A stretch of 64,000 nucleotides of DNA from Prevotella sp. UBA2444 (GCA_002342665.1 DDQK01000039.1:4437-68436); one strand, 5' to 3'. Numbered from the stretch's first letter, positions 8,459 through 16,567 are shown. The notes: generated from the sequence alone by a model not told the origin. A program made the numbers and translations.

Positions 8459-9676
8459 ATGGAATTAGACATCAAACTACTTAGGGCCATAGAGAAGGAA
8501 CAGGGAGGATCATTCTACCTCCTTGACACACAGCAGTTCGCGACCAACTTCGATGAACTGCTGTCGGCTTTTCGTGCGTACTATCCCCATACGGAGATCG
8601 CCTACTCCTACAAGACCAACTACACCCCGAGGCTCTGTCAGCTGGCAGACCAGCTGGGCGGCTATGCCGAAGTGGTCTCCGACATGGAGTACGAGATCAC
8701 CCGCAGGTTGGGCATCGCCACCAGCAAGGTACACTTCAACGGGCCCTATAAAGCCCCAGAAGCCGTCAGGGAAATCATCCTGGGCGGCGGTACCGTGAAC
8801 CTGGACGACTACAGTGAGGTGCCCGCCATCCTACAGTTGGCCGACGAGCACCCCGGCAAGACCATCCGTATCGGCCTGCGCTGCAACTTCCAGATCAACG
8901 ACGGTGTGACCTCACGCTTCGGTTTCGACACCACGAAACCCGCATTCCGGGCCCTGCTCAGTGAGTTGCGCCAGAAAGGCAACATCGAGATAGCCGGTAT
9001 CCAGTGCCACTTCGCCTCGAGAGCCCTCCAGACCTGGCAGCCCCGGGCCGAAGGCCTCAGCAGACTGGCAACAGAGACTGGGTTGGACACCCTGGAACAT
9101 ATCGACCTTGGAGGAGGACTCTTCGGCAAGATGAAAGACTCGCTCAAGGCACAGTTTGACACAGAGATCCCCACCTATCAGGACTATGCCCGGGCCGCTG
9201 CCGCCTGTATCGCCCAGCACTTTGAGGGCAAGGCCCAGCAGCCCACGCTGTTTATCGAGCCCGGCAGTGCACTGGTAGGCGATGCCATGCGCTTCGTGGC
9301 CCCCGTGAAGAGCATCAAGGACATCCGTGGCAAGGCCATTGCCACCCTGTTGGGCAGCGTGTATAACATCAACCCCACGCTGAACAAGAAGAACCCGCCC
9401 ATCACCGTCTACAGTGAGCAGCAAGGCCCGATCTACCACGACCTGGACTTCGCCGGATATACCTGTATCGAGGGCGACTACCTGTACAGAGGCTACACAG
9501 GGCCACTGTCGACAGGCGACCTGGTGGTGTTTGAGAATGTGGGGTCGTACTCCGTGGTGCTCAAGCCCCCCTTCATCCTGCCCAACTTCTCCATCGTGGA
9601 GTTGAACGGCGGTCAGACGAGAGTGGTGAAGCGGAAAGAGACCTTCGACGACCTATTCCACACATACGAGTTTTAG
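8459..9676 (+). CDS. Fold-type III PLP-dependent decarboxylase (LysA/ornithine decarboxylase-like)
   Basis: A 405-residue enzyme. Motifs in order: IAYSYKTNY with the Schiff-base Lys52 (family YxxKAN); IQCHFASRA, the HxGS-like strand; IDLGGGL for phosphate binding; EPGSALVG, the EPGR-like motif; and GYTCIEGDYL with Cys336 and Asp340, the CxExD element supplied across the dimer in diaminopimelate decarboxylases. Family members decarboxylate D- or L-amino acids such as diaminopimelate, ornithine or carboxynorspermidine. The EPGS (not EPGR) motif and the location argue against a housekeeping LysA. Paired with the aldolase before it and 4 bases ahead of the sugar transferase, it may make an amine substituent of the polysaccharide (inference). 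Confidence 0.8.
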   Translation: MELDIKLLRAIEKEQGGSFYLLDTQQFATNFDELLSAFRAYYPHTEIAYSYKTNYTPRLCQLADQLGGYAEVVSDMEYEITRRLGIATSKVHFNGPYKAPEAVREIILGGGTVNLDDYSEVPAILQLADEHPGKTIRIGLRCNFQINDGVTSRFGFDTTKPAFRALLSELRQKGNIEIAGIQCHFASRALQTWQPRAEGLSRLATETGLDTLEHIDLGGGLFGKMKDSLKAQFDTEIPTYQDYARAAAACIAQHFEGKAQQPTLFIEPGSALVGDAMRFVAPVKSIKDIRGKAIATLLGSVYNINPTLNKKNPPITVYSEQQGPIYHDLDFAGYTCIEGDYLYRGYTGPLSTGDLVVFENVGSYSVVLKPPFILPNFSIVELNGGQTRVVKRKETFDDLFHTYEF

Positions 9677-9680
9677 GGAC

Positions 9681-10376
9681 ATGCAGCAGATATGGACAGG
9701 CATCAACAATGTGGTGAAGCGGGTGTTCGACATCGTGGCTTCAGGACTGGCACTGGTGGTGCTGTCGCCCGTGATGCTGGTCTGTGCCATCTGGATCAAG
9801 CGCGACTCCGAAGGTCCCGTCATCTTCAGGCAAGACCGGCTGACCAAGGACGGACGGGTGTTCAAGATGCTCAAGTTCCGTTCGATGGTCCAGGATGCCG
9901 AGAAGCACGGTACGGGTCTGTTCAACTATGAAGGCGACCCCCGCGTGACCCGTAGCGGCCGGTTCCTGAGAGACCACAGCCTGGACGAGCTGCCCCAGTT
10001 GGTGAACATCCTCAAGGGCGACATGAGCGTGGTAGGTCCCCGTCCCTGCGTGGTCTATGAGCTGGGAGACTATGCGACGCTGAATGCCCGATTCAAGAAG
10101 CGTTTCAGCGTGAATGCCGGTCTGACGGGCTATGCCCAGGTACAAGGTCGCAACGAGCTGCCCTGGGACGAGAAGGCCGACCTGGACAACCGCTATATCG
10201 ACCTCTACCGGAAGTGGGGTTTCGCGCTGGATGTCTACATCATCCTGAAGACTGTGGCCGACGTGTTCCGTCACAAGGATATCTACGAGAATAAGATAGA
10301 CGATGGCCTGAGCGACCGTGAATCGGCGGAAATGGCGCAGGCGAGGGTGATTGAAATGGCACATGAGAGAGATTGA
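9681..10376 (+). CDS. Initiating sugar-phosphate transferase (WbaP/WcaJ C-terminal type)
   Basis: A 231-residue monotopic phosphoglycosyltransferase that attaches the first sugar-1-phosphate to undecaprenyl phosphate. It has the single hydrophobic re-entrant helix ([20 protein letters not shown], about 19-38), then [21 protein letters not shown], the catalytic stretch around [23 protein letters not shown], and a C-terminal extension. The stop codon TGA at 10374-10376 is the first TGA of the following repeat array. A second enzyme of the same family lies at 12232. Confidence 0.9.
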   Translation: MQQIWTGINNVVKRVFDIVASGLALVVLSPVMLVCAIWIKRDSEGPVIFRQDRLTKDGRVFKMLKFRSMVQDAEKHGTGLFNYEGDPRVTRSGRFLRDHSLDELPQLVNILKGDMSVVGPRPCVVYELGDYATLNARFKKRFSVNAGLTGYAQVQGRNELPWDEKADLDNRYIDLYRKWGFALDVYIILKTVADVFRHKDIYENKIDDGLSDRESAEMAQARVIEMAHERD

Positions 10377-10447
10377 GAGATTGAACATTGAATATTGAAC
10401 ATTGAACATTGAAGATTGAACATTGAAGATTGAGAAATTGAAACTAT
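10368..10447 (+). repeat. Array of GAGAGATT / GAACATT / GAAGATT units before the aminotransferase gene
   Basis: Two 8-bp units, then seven 7-bp units (GAACATT, GAATATT, GAACATT, GAACATT, GAAGATT, GAACATT, GAAGATT), then GAGAAATT. It contains the stop codon of the upstream gene and ends 6 bases before the next ATG. Same direction as the 1626-1785 and 11374-11458 arrays. Confidence 0.95.
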
Positions 10448-10453
10448 ATAATA

Positions 10454-11377
10454 ATGGACAATAATAACCGACTTATATGGCTGGGCGGCAAGATGATGCC
10501 GGTGACGGAAGCTAAGATCAATGTGCTGTCGCCGACCGCACAGTTTGGTGCCAACGTGTTTGAAGGCATCCGTTGCTACTGGTCGGAACAGGAGCAGCAG
10601 CTCTTTGCCTTCCGGTTGGCAGCCCACTACAAACGACTGCAGCAGTCGATCAAGCTGATGCGTCTGAAGAGTCCCTACACGACCGAGGACTTTGAGCAAG
10701 GTCTGAAGGACATCGTGAGAGCCAACGGCTATCGCGAGGATATCGCTGTGAGACAGACCGTCTTCGTGGACGGACTGGGAGGCACGTGGAACTCGTGTGA
10801 GCCCATCAACATGTTTATCGCGCCCATCGCCAAGGCCTACCAGCCCATCGCCGAGAAGAAGGGTTTGCGCTGTCAGGTCAGTTCATGGGAGCGCATCAGT
10901 GACAAGAACCTCTCGCCCCGTGCCAAGGTAGGAGCGAACTACATTAACAGTCGCATGGCCTATCTGGAGGCGCAGCAGAACGGTTATGACACTGCCCTGA
11001 TACCCAACTACCAGGGCAAGATCTCCGAAGGACCGGGAGCCTGTTTCTTCATGGTGCGAGACAACACCCTCTTCACCCCTCCCCCCACAGCCTCCGTGCT
11101 GGAGAGCATCACCCGCGACACCATCATCAAGATGGCGCAGGAAGTGCTGGGCATCAAGACCGTGGAGCGCGACATCGACAGGACTGAGTTGTATATCTGT
11201 GACGAAGCCTTCCTCTGCGGTTCGGCGATGGAGATCACCCATATCACCGAGGTGGACGGCTATACCATCGGATCAGGAGAAGCAGGAGTCATCACCCGGC
11301 AGCTGTCGGACACCTACTATCAAGTGATCACTGGTCAGCTGGAGCAGTACAGGCACTGGCTGACGGGGGTTTATTGA
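10454..11377 (+). CDS. Class IV PLP aminotransferase (branched-chain aminotransferase-like)
   Basis: A 307-residue IlvE-type enzyme. SPTAQFGANVFEGIRCY near the N-terminus matches the BCAT start. ARAKVGANYINS-like sequence places the PLP lysine at Lys158, and ISEGPGACFFMV and ITRDTIIKMA are the usual cofactor-binding segments. It moves an amino group between a 2-keto acid and an amino acid. The gene is bracketed on both sides by direct repeat arrays, and its own stop TGA is the first bases of the downstream array, so it looks like a separable cassette. It could be the cell's BCAT or a specialised enzyme of the polysaccharide pathway; the sequence does not decide. Confidence 0.83.
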   Translation: MDNNNRLIWLGGKMMPVTEAKINVLSPTAQFGANVFEGIRCYWSEQEQQLFAFRLAAHYKRLQQSIKLMRLKSPYTTEDFEQGLKDIVRANGYREDIAVRQTVFVDGLGGTWNSCEPINMFIAPIAKAYQPIAEKKGLRCQVSSWERISDKNLSPRAKVGANYINSRMAYLEAQQNGYDTALIPNYQGKISEGPGACFFMVRDNTLFTPPPTASVLESITRDTIIKMAQEVLGIKTVERDIDRTELYICDEAFLCGSAMEITHITEVDGYTIGSGEAGVITRQLSDTYYQVITGQLEQYRHWLTGVY

Positions 11378-11458
11378 GATTGAGAGATTGAGAAATTGAG
11401 AGATTGAGAGATTGAGAGATTGAGAGATTGAGAGATTGAGAAATTGAGAGATTGAGAG
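11374..11458 (+). repeat. Array of about ten 8-bp GAGAGATT units
   Basis: Almost pure octamer array with two GAGAAATT variants. It starts at the stop codon of the aminotransferase and runs into the 5' end of the next glycosyltransferase. Eight is not a multiple of three, so gain or loss of a unit changes the reading frame entering that gene. Confidence 0.95.
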
Positions 11459-12228
11459 AAGGGGGACAGACATATCAGCAGGGACTCGTATCTATCGTGA
11501 CGCCAGTCTATAAGGCGGCCAGATACATAGAAGAGACTATCCGGTCGGTGCAGGCTCAGACCTACAAGGACTGGGAGCTGCTGCTCATCGACGACTGTTC
11601 GCCCGACAATTCTGGAGAGATCATTGAGCGCCTGGCACAGGCGGATGCCCGCATCAGGTATCACCGTCTGGAGCAGAACAGCGGAGCGGCCGTGGCCCGT
11701 AATACCGCCATCGGCATGGCCCGAGGCGAATACCTGGCCTTCCTCGACAGTGACGACCTCTGGGAGCCGGAGAAACTCAGCAGACAGACCCGGTTCATGC
11801 AGGAGAAGGGATGTGCCTTCAGTTACACCCGTATCCGGATGACAGATGCTGAAGGGAACACCCTCAAGGACGATATCCATGTGCCAGAGAAGATCAGTTA
11901 CCAGGGTCTGTTGCGCCAGACCGTGATAGCTACCTCGACCGTGATGCTCAACCGGACAAAGTTGCCCGACTTCAGGATGCCCCTCCGGCGCGGTGGCCAG
12001 GACTATGCCACCTGGCTGCAGATACTCCGTGAGACCGGTTATGCCTACGGTCTCAACGAGACGCTGACCGTCTATCGTACGAGCAGCGACTCCCTCTCAT
12101 CGAACAAGTTGGACAGCGTCAGACAGGTGTTTGAGATCCAGACGCAGGACGAGCACATCAATCCCCTGTCAGCAGCGCTCAACACCCTCTGTTTCTGTTG
12201 GTACGCCTTTAAGAAGCACTATATGTAA
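11452..12228 (+). CDS. Glycosyltransferase family 2, start codon inside a repeat array
   Basis: A GT-A fold transferase of about 258 residues: VSIVTPVYKAARYIEETI (about 13-30), LLIDDCSPDNS, GAAVARNTAI and the metal-binding LAFLDSDDLW (about 96-105). It should extend the lipid-linked repeat unit. The frame has an in-frame TGA at 11437-11439 and no ATG between it and the conserved core. The only initiators are TTG 11452 (in the last repeat unit) or ATT 11443; a GTG further in would cut into the VTPVY strand. The stretch AAGGGGG at 11459-11465 is followed by no ATG. Body intact and likely functional; translation level and start uncertain. Confidence 0.8.
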   Translation: MREGGQTYQQGLVSIVTPVYKAARYIEETIRSVQAQTYKDWELLLIDDCSPDNSGEIIERLAQADARIRYHRLEQNSGAAVARNTAIGMARGEYLAFLDSDDLWEPEKLSRQTRFMQEKGCAFSYTRIRMTDAEGNTLKDDIHVPEKISYQGLLRQTVIATSTVMLNRTKLPDFRMPLRRGGQDYATWLQILRETGYAYGLNETLTVYRTSSDSLSSNKLDSVRQVFEIQTQDEHINPLSAALNTLCFCWYAFKKHYM

Positions 12229-12231
12229 CCC

Positions 12232-12804
12232 ATGCTGAAAAGGACCCTCGACATCATCATAGCCATCGGCTGCCTGTTGGTCTTCTCGCCACTGTTGCTG
12301 CTCTGCTACTTGGCCATCAAGATGGGCGGAGGTCCAGCCATCTACAAGCAGGAGCGCATCGGACTGGGAGGCAAGCCCTTCTATATCTATAAGTTCCGGA
12401 GCATGGTGGTGGATGCGGAAAAGGAAGGCGAGGAGCTGTTGCAGCAGGAGAACGACCCGAGGCTGACCAAGATAGGCCAGTTTCTGCGGAGTCACCATCT
12501 GGACGAGTTGCCCCAGTTGTGGAACGTGCTGAAAGGCGACATGGCCTTTGTGGGACCGAGACCCGAACGGAAATACTATATCGACCAGATCATGCAGCAC
12601 AATCCCCGCTACCAGCGGCTCTATGCACTGAGACCCGGCGTGACCAGCTATGCCACGCTGCACAACGGGTATACGGACACCATGGAAAAGATGCTGAACC
12701 GACTGGAGATGGACCTGTACTACCTGGAGCACCAGTCGTTGTGGCTGGATGCCAAGATCCTGCTACAGACGTTTTTCAGTATCGTGGGAGGAAAGCGATT
12801 CTAA
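12232..12804 (+). CDS. Second initiating sugar-phosphate transferase
   Basis: A 190-residue minimal phosphoglycosyltransferase: hydrophobic helix (TLDIIIAIGCLLVFSPLLLL, about 5-24), YKQERIGLGGKPFYIYKFRSM, HHLDELPQLWNVLKGDMAFVGPRP, then YALRPGVTSYAT. It belongs to the same family as the gene at 9681 but lacks that protein's C-terminal extension, so it is not a recent duplicate. It closes the operon; its TAA overlaps the stop codon of the convergent lipoprotein gene. Confidence 0.88.
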   Translation: MLKRTLDIIIAIGCLLVFSPLLLLCYLAIKMGGGPAIYKQERIGLGGKPFYIYKFRSMVVDAEKEGEELLQQENDPRLTKIGQFLRSHHLDELPQLWNVLKGDMAFVGPRPERKYYIDQIMQHNPRYQRLYALRPGVTSYATLHNGYTDTMEKMLNRLEMDLYYLEHQSLWLDAKILLQTFFSIVGGKRF

Positions 12805-13232
12805 TACTTCCGGAAAGAGAGTCTCAAGACAGGAGACTCGAGCACCAAGACTTCAGACTCCAGAGACACGATGCGGAACTGTTCCTGAAGAGCATTGACG
12901 CCATAGGGACGCAGGACCTCCAGATCAGTGATCGGGGTATCACCATCCGCACGGTCGAACATACAAGGCTGTTCCAGGAACAAAACCCTATTCTCCTCCT
13001 TCAGGCGATATATGATGCTATTGTCGTGAAGGTTAGACAACTCAATCAGGTCGTGCTGGAAGCTCCAGAAAATCTGCTTATCCGCATAAGCCACCCCCTG
13101 TCGGCCGTTGAGGGAATCGACCTGCTCCAGCCGCCAATAACCATCGAGGTCGCCATTGCCCGACGACTCTATATCACAGGCAGACAGAGCTGCCAGACAG
13201 ACTATCGAAAAAAGGAAAAACAATCTTCTCAT
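12801..13232 (-). CDS. Small lipoprotein, lipocalin-like, unknown function
   Basis: A 143-residue secreted protein with a lipoprotein signal (lipobox ALSAC, Cys19). Then comes a short body beginning GDLDGYWRLEQVDSL, a pattern seen in small lipocalin-like barrels of Bacteroidota that start with a GxW motif. I do not recognise a named family with certainty. Its start overlaps the Wzi-family gene stop by 4 bases, so the two are co-transcribed and the protein probably acts at the cell surface alongside Wzi. Confidence 0.65.
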   Translation of the reverse strand: MRRLFFLFSIVCLAALSACDIESSGNGDLDGYWRLEQVDSLNGRQGVAYADKQIFWSFQHDLIELSNLHDNSIIYRLKEENRVLFLEQPCMFDRADGDTPITDLEVLRPYGVNALQEQFRIVSLESEVLVLESPVLRLSFRKY

Positions 13233-14770
13233 TTTGCCAAGATACCCGTTTTAATGATTGATAGCTGAAAACCATAGTTATCCCCCAGCAGTCGCCCTTT
13301 GTCCATGGCGAGAGCGCCCCGCACCATCCAGTCATGCGGGAAGCGCCAGGAGGCCTCGGCCAGGAGGCTCAGGTTGTAGTGCCTTCCCGGCAGCGGGTCA
13401 GCATAAGTGCCCAGGCCCGTCTGATACGTAGCCAGGAAGCGGTAATGCAACGGTGCCAGCGGTTGTCCGCCCACCCCAAGATGCCAAGCCACAAAGCGGT
13501 TGTCGGTCACACGGATGCTGCCATTGTCATTATACAGCGGAGACCGATAGAGCGGGTTGCCCATGACCTGTCCCCAGTGCTGCCAACCGGTAAAGATATG
13601 GTGGTTATAATAGTCGTCACGTCCCCCCAGGTGGCTGCTGATATAGGGAGAGTGGTCATGATAGACCGGTCCGCTCTGATACTTGGTATAGAGATACTCC
13701 ACGACGATATCGTTGAGCCACGGGATCCGCTTCAGTTTCAGTTCGGCCCCGAGCATGATATCCTTCAGGTCGTAGAGGAAGTACCGCCTGTCCTTCCTGG
13801 TGTCCCACTCCTGTCCCTGTCCATAGCCATTGTAGTCGAGCATGAACATCGAGGAGTGGTCCTCGAAGAAATGGTCGGCATAGATGCCCAGATACCATGA
13901 AGGCTGGTCGATATTCAGTCGGGCCACCCACGAACCGAGCTGATTACCCTCAGAGTTGCGGTAGTCGCTGCCCACCTCATCGGCACCACTGCCCCCCGGC
14001 ACAAAAGCATGCCAGAAAGCCTTGAGCCCCGCTGCATTTTCGATCACCTCACGCTGTCCGTCGTTATTGATGTCATAATAAGACTTGCCACCGAACTGGC
14101 TGGCCATCTCAAGGCCCAGTTCGAGGGTAATGTTCTTCGGGCCAATCTTCAGGTAGCCAGCCTTGGTATGGAGGAGCGTCCCCTCGGTATAGCGGTTGTT
14201 GTCAGAGACAAAGTCCTTCTGCCACTTGCCGTCAGTCGTCTTGCCATAGGCGATATGTCCCTTCAGGGAGAGCCATCCCCGTGTAAAGGGAATCGCCCAG
14301 TAGTCAGGCAGCGAAAGTCGCACCGACGGCACAGGACGTGCGTTGATACCCAAGGCCTGCGCTCCGGAGCTCAGTTCGGGATTCTTCAGTTCCATGGGTT
14401 GTTCCTTGGCTCCCACGGTCAGTACCCCCTTGAGCCATCGCCCCTCGACATACGCCTGCTGGAGCACCAGTGTGCTGGTAAATCCCGCCGCTACTGCAGC
14501 ATCGATACCATAGCCAACGCCCCACTTACGACCATTGTCGAGAGAGAGCGGTCTGGCCAGTGCCGCCCTCAGAAAGCCGTTAGTCGTCTTGAGCGAGCTC
14601 ATCCCGTATTTATTGGCATTGAGCCAGAGGGGAGCATGGTCGCCCGAGGCCACAGTGGCCTGCAGTTCAGCCCTGTAGTGGAGACTATCGAGCAAGTGAC
14701 GCTCCTGGGCCTGGAGAGACCCGCTGCAGAGGAGTGCGGCCACACCTATTATATATATACGTCTGTTCAT
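13229..14770 (-). CDS. Capsule assembly protein, Wzi family
   Basis: A 513-residue outer-membrane protein with a cleavable signal (MNRRIYIIGVAALLCSGSLQA). It has many alternating aromatic beta strands, as expected for an 18-stranded barrel, and Wzi-type features such as HAPLWLNANKYGMSS near the N-terminus and VEYLYTKYQSG later. Wzi helps anchor capsule to the cell surface. Its place beside the polysaccharide locus, on the opposite strand, fits. A longer frame reaching 14806 exists, but the ATG at 14770 gives a proper signal peptide and lies just after the promoter. Confidence 0.82.
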   Translation of the reverse strand: MNRRIYIIGVAALLCSGSLQAQERHLLDSLHYRAELQATVASGDHAPLWLNANKYGMSSLKTTNGFLRAALARPLSLDNGRKWGVGYGIDAAVAAGFTSTLVLQQAYVEGRWLKGVLTVGAKEQPMELKNPELSSGAQALGINARPVPSVRLSLPDYWAIPFTRGWLSLKGHIAYGKTTDGKWQKDFVSDNNRYTEGTLLHTKAGYLKIGPKNITLELGLEMASQFGGKSYYDINNDGQREVIENAAGLKAFWHAFVPGGSGADEVGSDYRNSEGNQLGSWVARLNIDQPSWYLGIYADHFFEDHSSMFMLDYNGYGQGQEWDTRKDRRYFLYDLKDIMLGAELKLKRIPWLNDIVVEYLYTKYQSGPVYHDHSPYISSHLGGRDDYYNHHIFTGWQHWGQVMGNPLYRSPLYNDNGSIRVTDNRFVAWHLGVGGQPLAPLHYRFLATYQTGLGTYADPLPGRHYNLSLLAEASWRFPHDWMVRGALAMDKGRLLGDNYGFQLSIIKTGILAK

Positions 14771-14775
14771 CGGTG

Positions 14776-14807
14776 CAAAGGTACGAATAAGTGTGCAAAA
14801 AACCAAA
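14776..14807 (-). promoter_or_regulatory. Promoter of the Wzi-family gene
   Basis: TTTG (14807-14804), 20 bases, TACCTTTG (14783-14776) on the minus strand, only 5 bases before the ATG. The mRNA must be leaderless or nearly so. Confidence 0.8.
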
Positions 14808-14864
14808 TATATCCTGCATTTTTCGAAGTATAGGGAAAATCCCCGCTCGTTTTAGGGAAATTCC

Positions 14865-14896
14865 TTTGTAAAGGTGCCGAAAAAGTCGTTCCTTTG
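14865..14896 (+). promoter_or_regulatory. Promoter of the Gly/Ser/Arg-rich secreted protein
   Basis: TTTG at 14865-14868, 20 bases, TTCCTTTG at 14889-14896, then CA; about 40 bases of leader precede the ATG at 14943. Confidence 0.75.
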
Positions 14897-14942
14897 CACT
14901 GTGAACAAGAAAATAATGTCAAACGAATAAATACTTACGACG

Positions 14943-16064
14943 ATGAAAAAGATGATGATGATCCTGGTGGCAATGCTGACGATAGCAGTATCAGCCCGCG
15001 CAATGAGCTATGAGCAGGCCCGCAACGAGGCCCTGTTCCTGACCGACAAGATGGCCTACGAGCTCAACCTGACCGATGAGCAGTATGAGGCCGCCTACGA
15101 GATCAACCTCGACTATCTGATGGGCGTGACGAGCCGTCATGACGTGTTCGGAACCTATTGGGAGCGCCGTAACCTCGACCTGAGCTATATCCTGCTCGAC
15201 TGGCAGTGGAATGCCTATCTGGCCGCCAGCTACTTCTACCGTCCCCTCTACTGGGAAGCCGGTTACTGGCACTTCGGCGTGTATGCCCGCTATCCCTATC
15301 GTGACTATTTCTACTTCGGCCGTCCACACTTCTATGCAACCTACCGTGGTGGACATGCCTGGCACCTGCATGGCAGCAGAGGCTACTACTACGGCCGCCG
15401 GAGCCACTTCCGTGCTCCTGGCAGAGTACACGTAGGACTGCATGACCGTTGGACCCGTGGCGACTTCAGAGGTACGCACCGCAGTTCTACCCGTGTGACA
15501 GGCCGTGGCGGGTCTCGTGGCAGTATCGGCAACCATCGTGGAATGGACAATCGCCGGATAGGCAGCAGCACCAACCGTGGCGTGAGCCGTGGCTACAACT
15601 ACGACAACAATGGTGGCAGGAACCGCAGCTACAACTATGACAACAATGGTGTCAGGAGCCGCGGCTATAACTACGATAACAATGGTGGCAGGAACCGCAG
15701 CAGCATCGGCAGCAGCGGGATTGGCAGTCGCAATGTGGAGGGTCATCGCTCCTACGGCAGTGACAGAAGTTCCATGGGCAGTTCCCGCAGCAATTACAGC
15801 ACCCCCAGCCGTAGCTTCGGCAACAGCTCAAGCCGTTCATCGATGGGCAGCAATCGCAGCAGTTCGTTCGGAGGCAGTCGCAGCAGTGCATCCTTTGGCG
15901 GCAGCAGGAGCAGTTCATCGTTCGGAGGCGGTCGCAGCAGTGCATCCTTCGGCGGCAGCAGGGGCGGTTCGTTCTCAGGTGGCGGTAGCCGTGGAGGCGG
16001 TTCGTTCTCAGGAGGCAGCCATGGTGGTTCCCACGGCGGAGGCCATGTAGGCGGTCGTCGCTAA
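14943..16064 (+). CDS. Secreted protein with Gly/Ser/Arg-rich repeats
   Basis: 373 residues with a signal peptide (MKKMMMILVAMLTIAVSARA). Residues about 22-80 are helical with LTDEQYEAAYEINLDYL, a Spy-like LTxxQ helix. About 80-150 is very rich in Tyr, Trp and Phe (YWEAGYWHFGVYARYPYRDY). From about 150 on it is low-complexity: three copies of a GYNYDNNGGRNRS-type unit (about 218-256) and then many SSFGGSRSS units ending in GGSHGGGHVGGRR. The tail is strongly basic. No named family is recognised; related glycine-rich secreted proteins occur in Bacteroidota. It may bind polyanions or self-assemble (inference). The stop overlaps the convergent phosphatase stop. Confidence 0.75.
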   Translation: MKKMMMILVAMLTIAVSARAMSYEQARNEALFLTDKMAYELNLTDEQYEAAYEINLDYLMGVTSRHDVFGTYWERRNLDLSYILLDWQWNAYLAASYFYRPLYWEAGYWHFGVYARYPYRDYFYFGRPHFYATYRGGHAWHLHGSRGYYYGRRSHFRAPGRVHVGLHDRWTRGDFRGTHRSSTRVTGRGGSRGSIGNHRGMDNRRIGSSTNRGVSRGYNYDNNGGRNRSYNYDNNGVRSRGYNYDNNGGRNRSSIGSSGIGSRNVEGHRSYGSDRSSMGSSRSNYSTPSRSFGNSSSRSSMGSNRSSSFGGSRSSASFGGSRSSSSFGGGRSSASFGGSRGGSFSGGGSRGGGSFSGGSHGGSHGGGHVGGRR

Positions 16065-16567
16065 AGTTGGAGAATACGCACCTCAGCGTTCATCATCCGC
16101 TGAACCTCGCTCATTGATTTTCCATAATAGACAGCCTGGACGGCTTTGTTGACAATGCCATGTCCCACGGCCAGCACCTTCTTTCCCGGGAATGCGTCCC
16201 TGACGTAGGCGATGAATTCGCCAGCCCGCGAAAGAAGGTTTTCCAATGTCTCTATGTCGTCGGGCCATGCCTCACCCTTGAGGTCAGGGATGAAGCGGCC
16301 CGTGAATCCTCCCCAGTCACGTTCGCGCAGCAGTGGTGTCTGGACGACCTCGAGGCCATGGGGCTCAGCAATGATCCGTGCCGTATCTACCGACCGTTTC
16401 AGGTCGCTGGAGAAAACAGCATCGAGTGGCACCAGACGCATCTCGTCGGCCACCTGCTGAGCCTGCTGGATGCCATTGGGAGTCAGTTGCCCCTGCGTCT
16501 GTCCCTGCATGATTTGTCTGACATTATCGACAGTCTCGCCATGTCTTACCAAGTATAATGTGGTCAT
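16061..16567 (-). CDS. Histidine phosphatase family protein
   Basis: A 168-residue cytoplasmic enzyme of the phosphoglycerate-mutase-like superfamily. LVRHGET (Arg8, His9, Gly10) carries the phosphohistidine, FSSDLKRSVDTA the second arginine, LRERDWGGFTG the glutamate and AVGHG the second histidine. Substrates range from phosphosugars to cobalamin intermediates, so the exact one is not assignable. A longer frame from 16615 runs through the AT-rich intergenic repeat; the ATG at 16567 gives the usual MTTLYLVRHGE start. Confidence 0.85.
   Translation of the reverse strand: MTTLYLVRHGETVDNVRQIMQGQTQGQLTPNGIQQAQQVADEMRLVPLDAVFSSDLKRSVDTARIIAEPHGLEVVQTPLLRERDWGGFTGRFIPDLKGEAWPDDIETLENLLSRAGEFIAYVRDAFPGKKVLAVGHGIVNKAVQAVYYGKSMSEVQRMMNAEVRILQL

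Noticed and set aside
7633-9676. Siderophore locus of staphyloferrin B type
   Set aside because: The aldolase-decarboxylase pair is similar in kind, but no NIS synthetase, export or uptake gene is present.
11452-12228. Glycosyltransferase pseudogene
   Set aside because: Only the start codon is odd; the conserved body is full length and open.
14009-14833. Plus-strand frame of 274 codons
   Set aside because: Antisense to the Wzi-family gene and without signal peptide or known motif.
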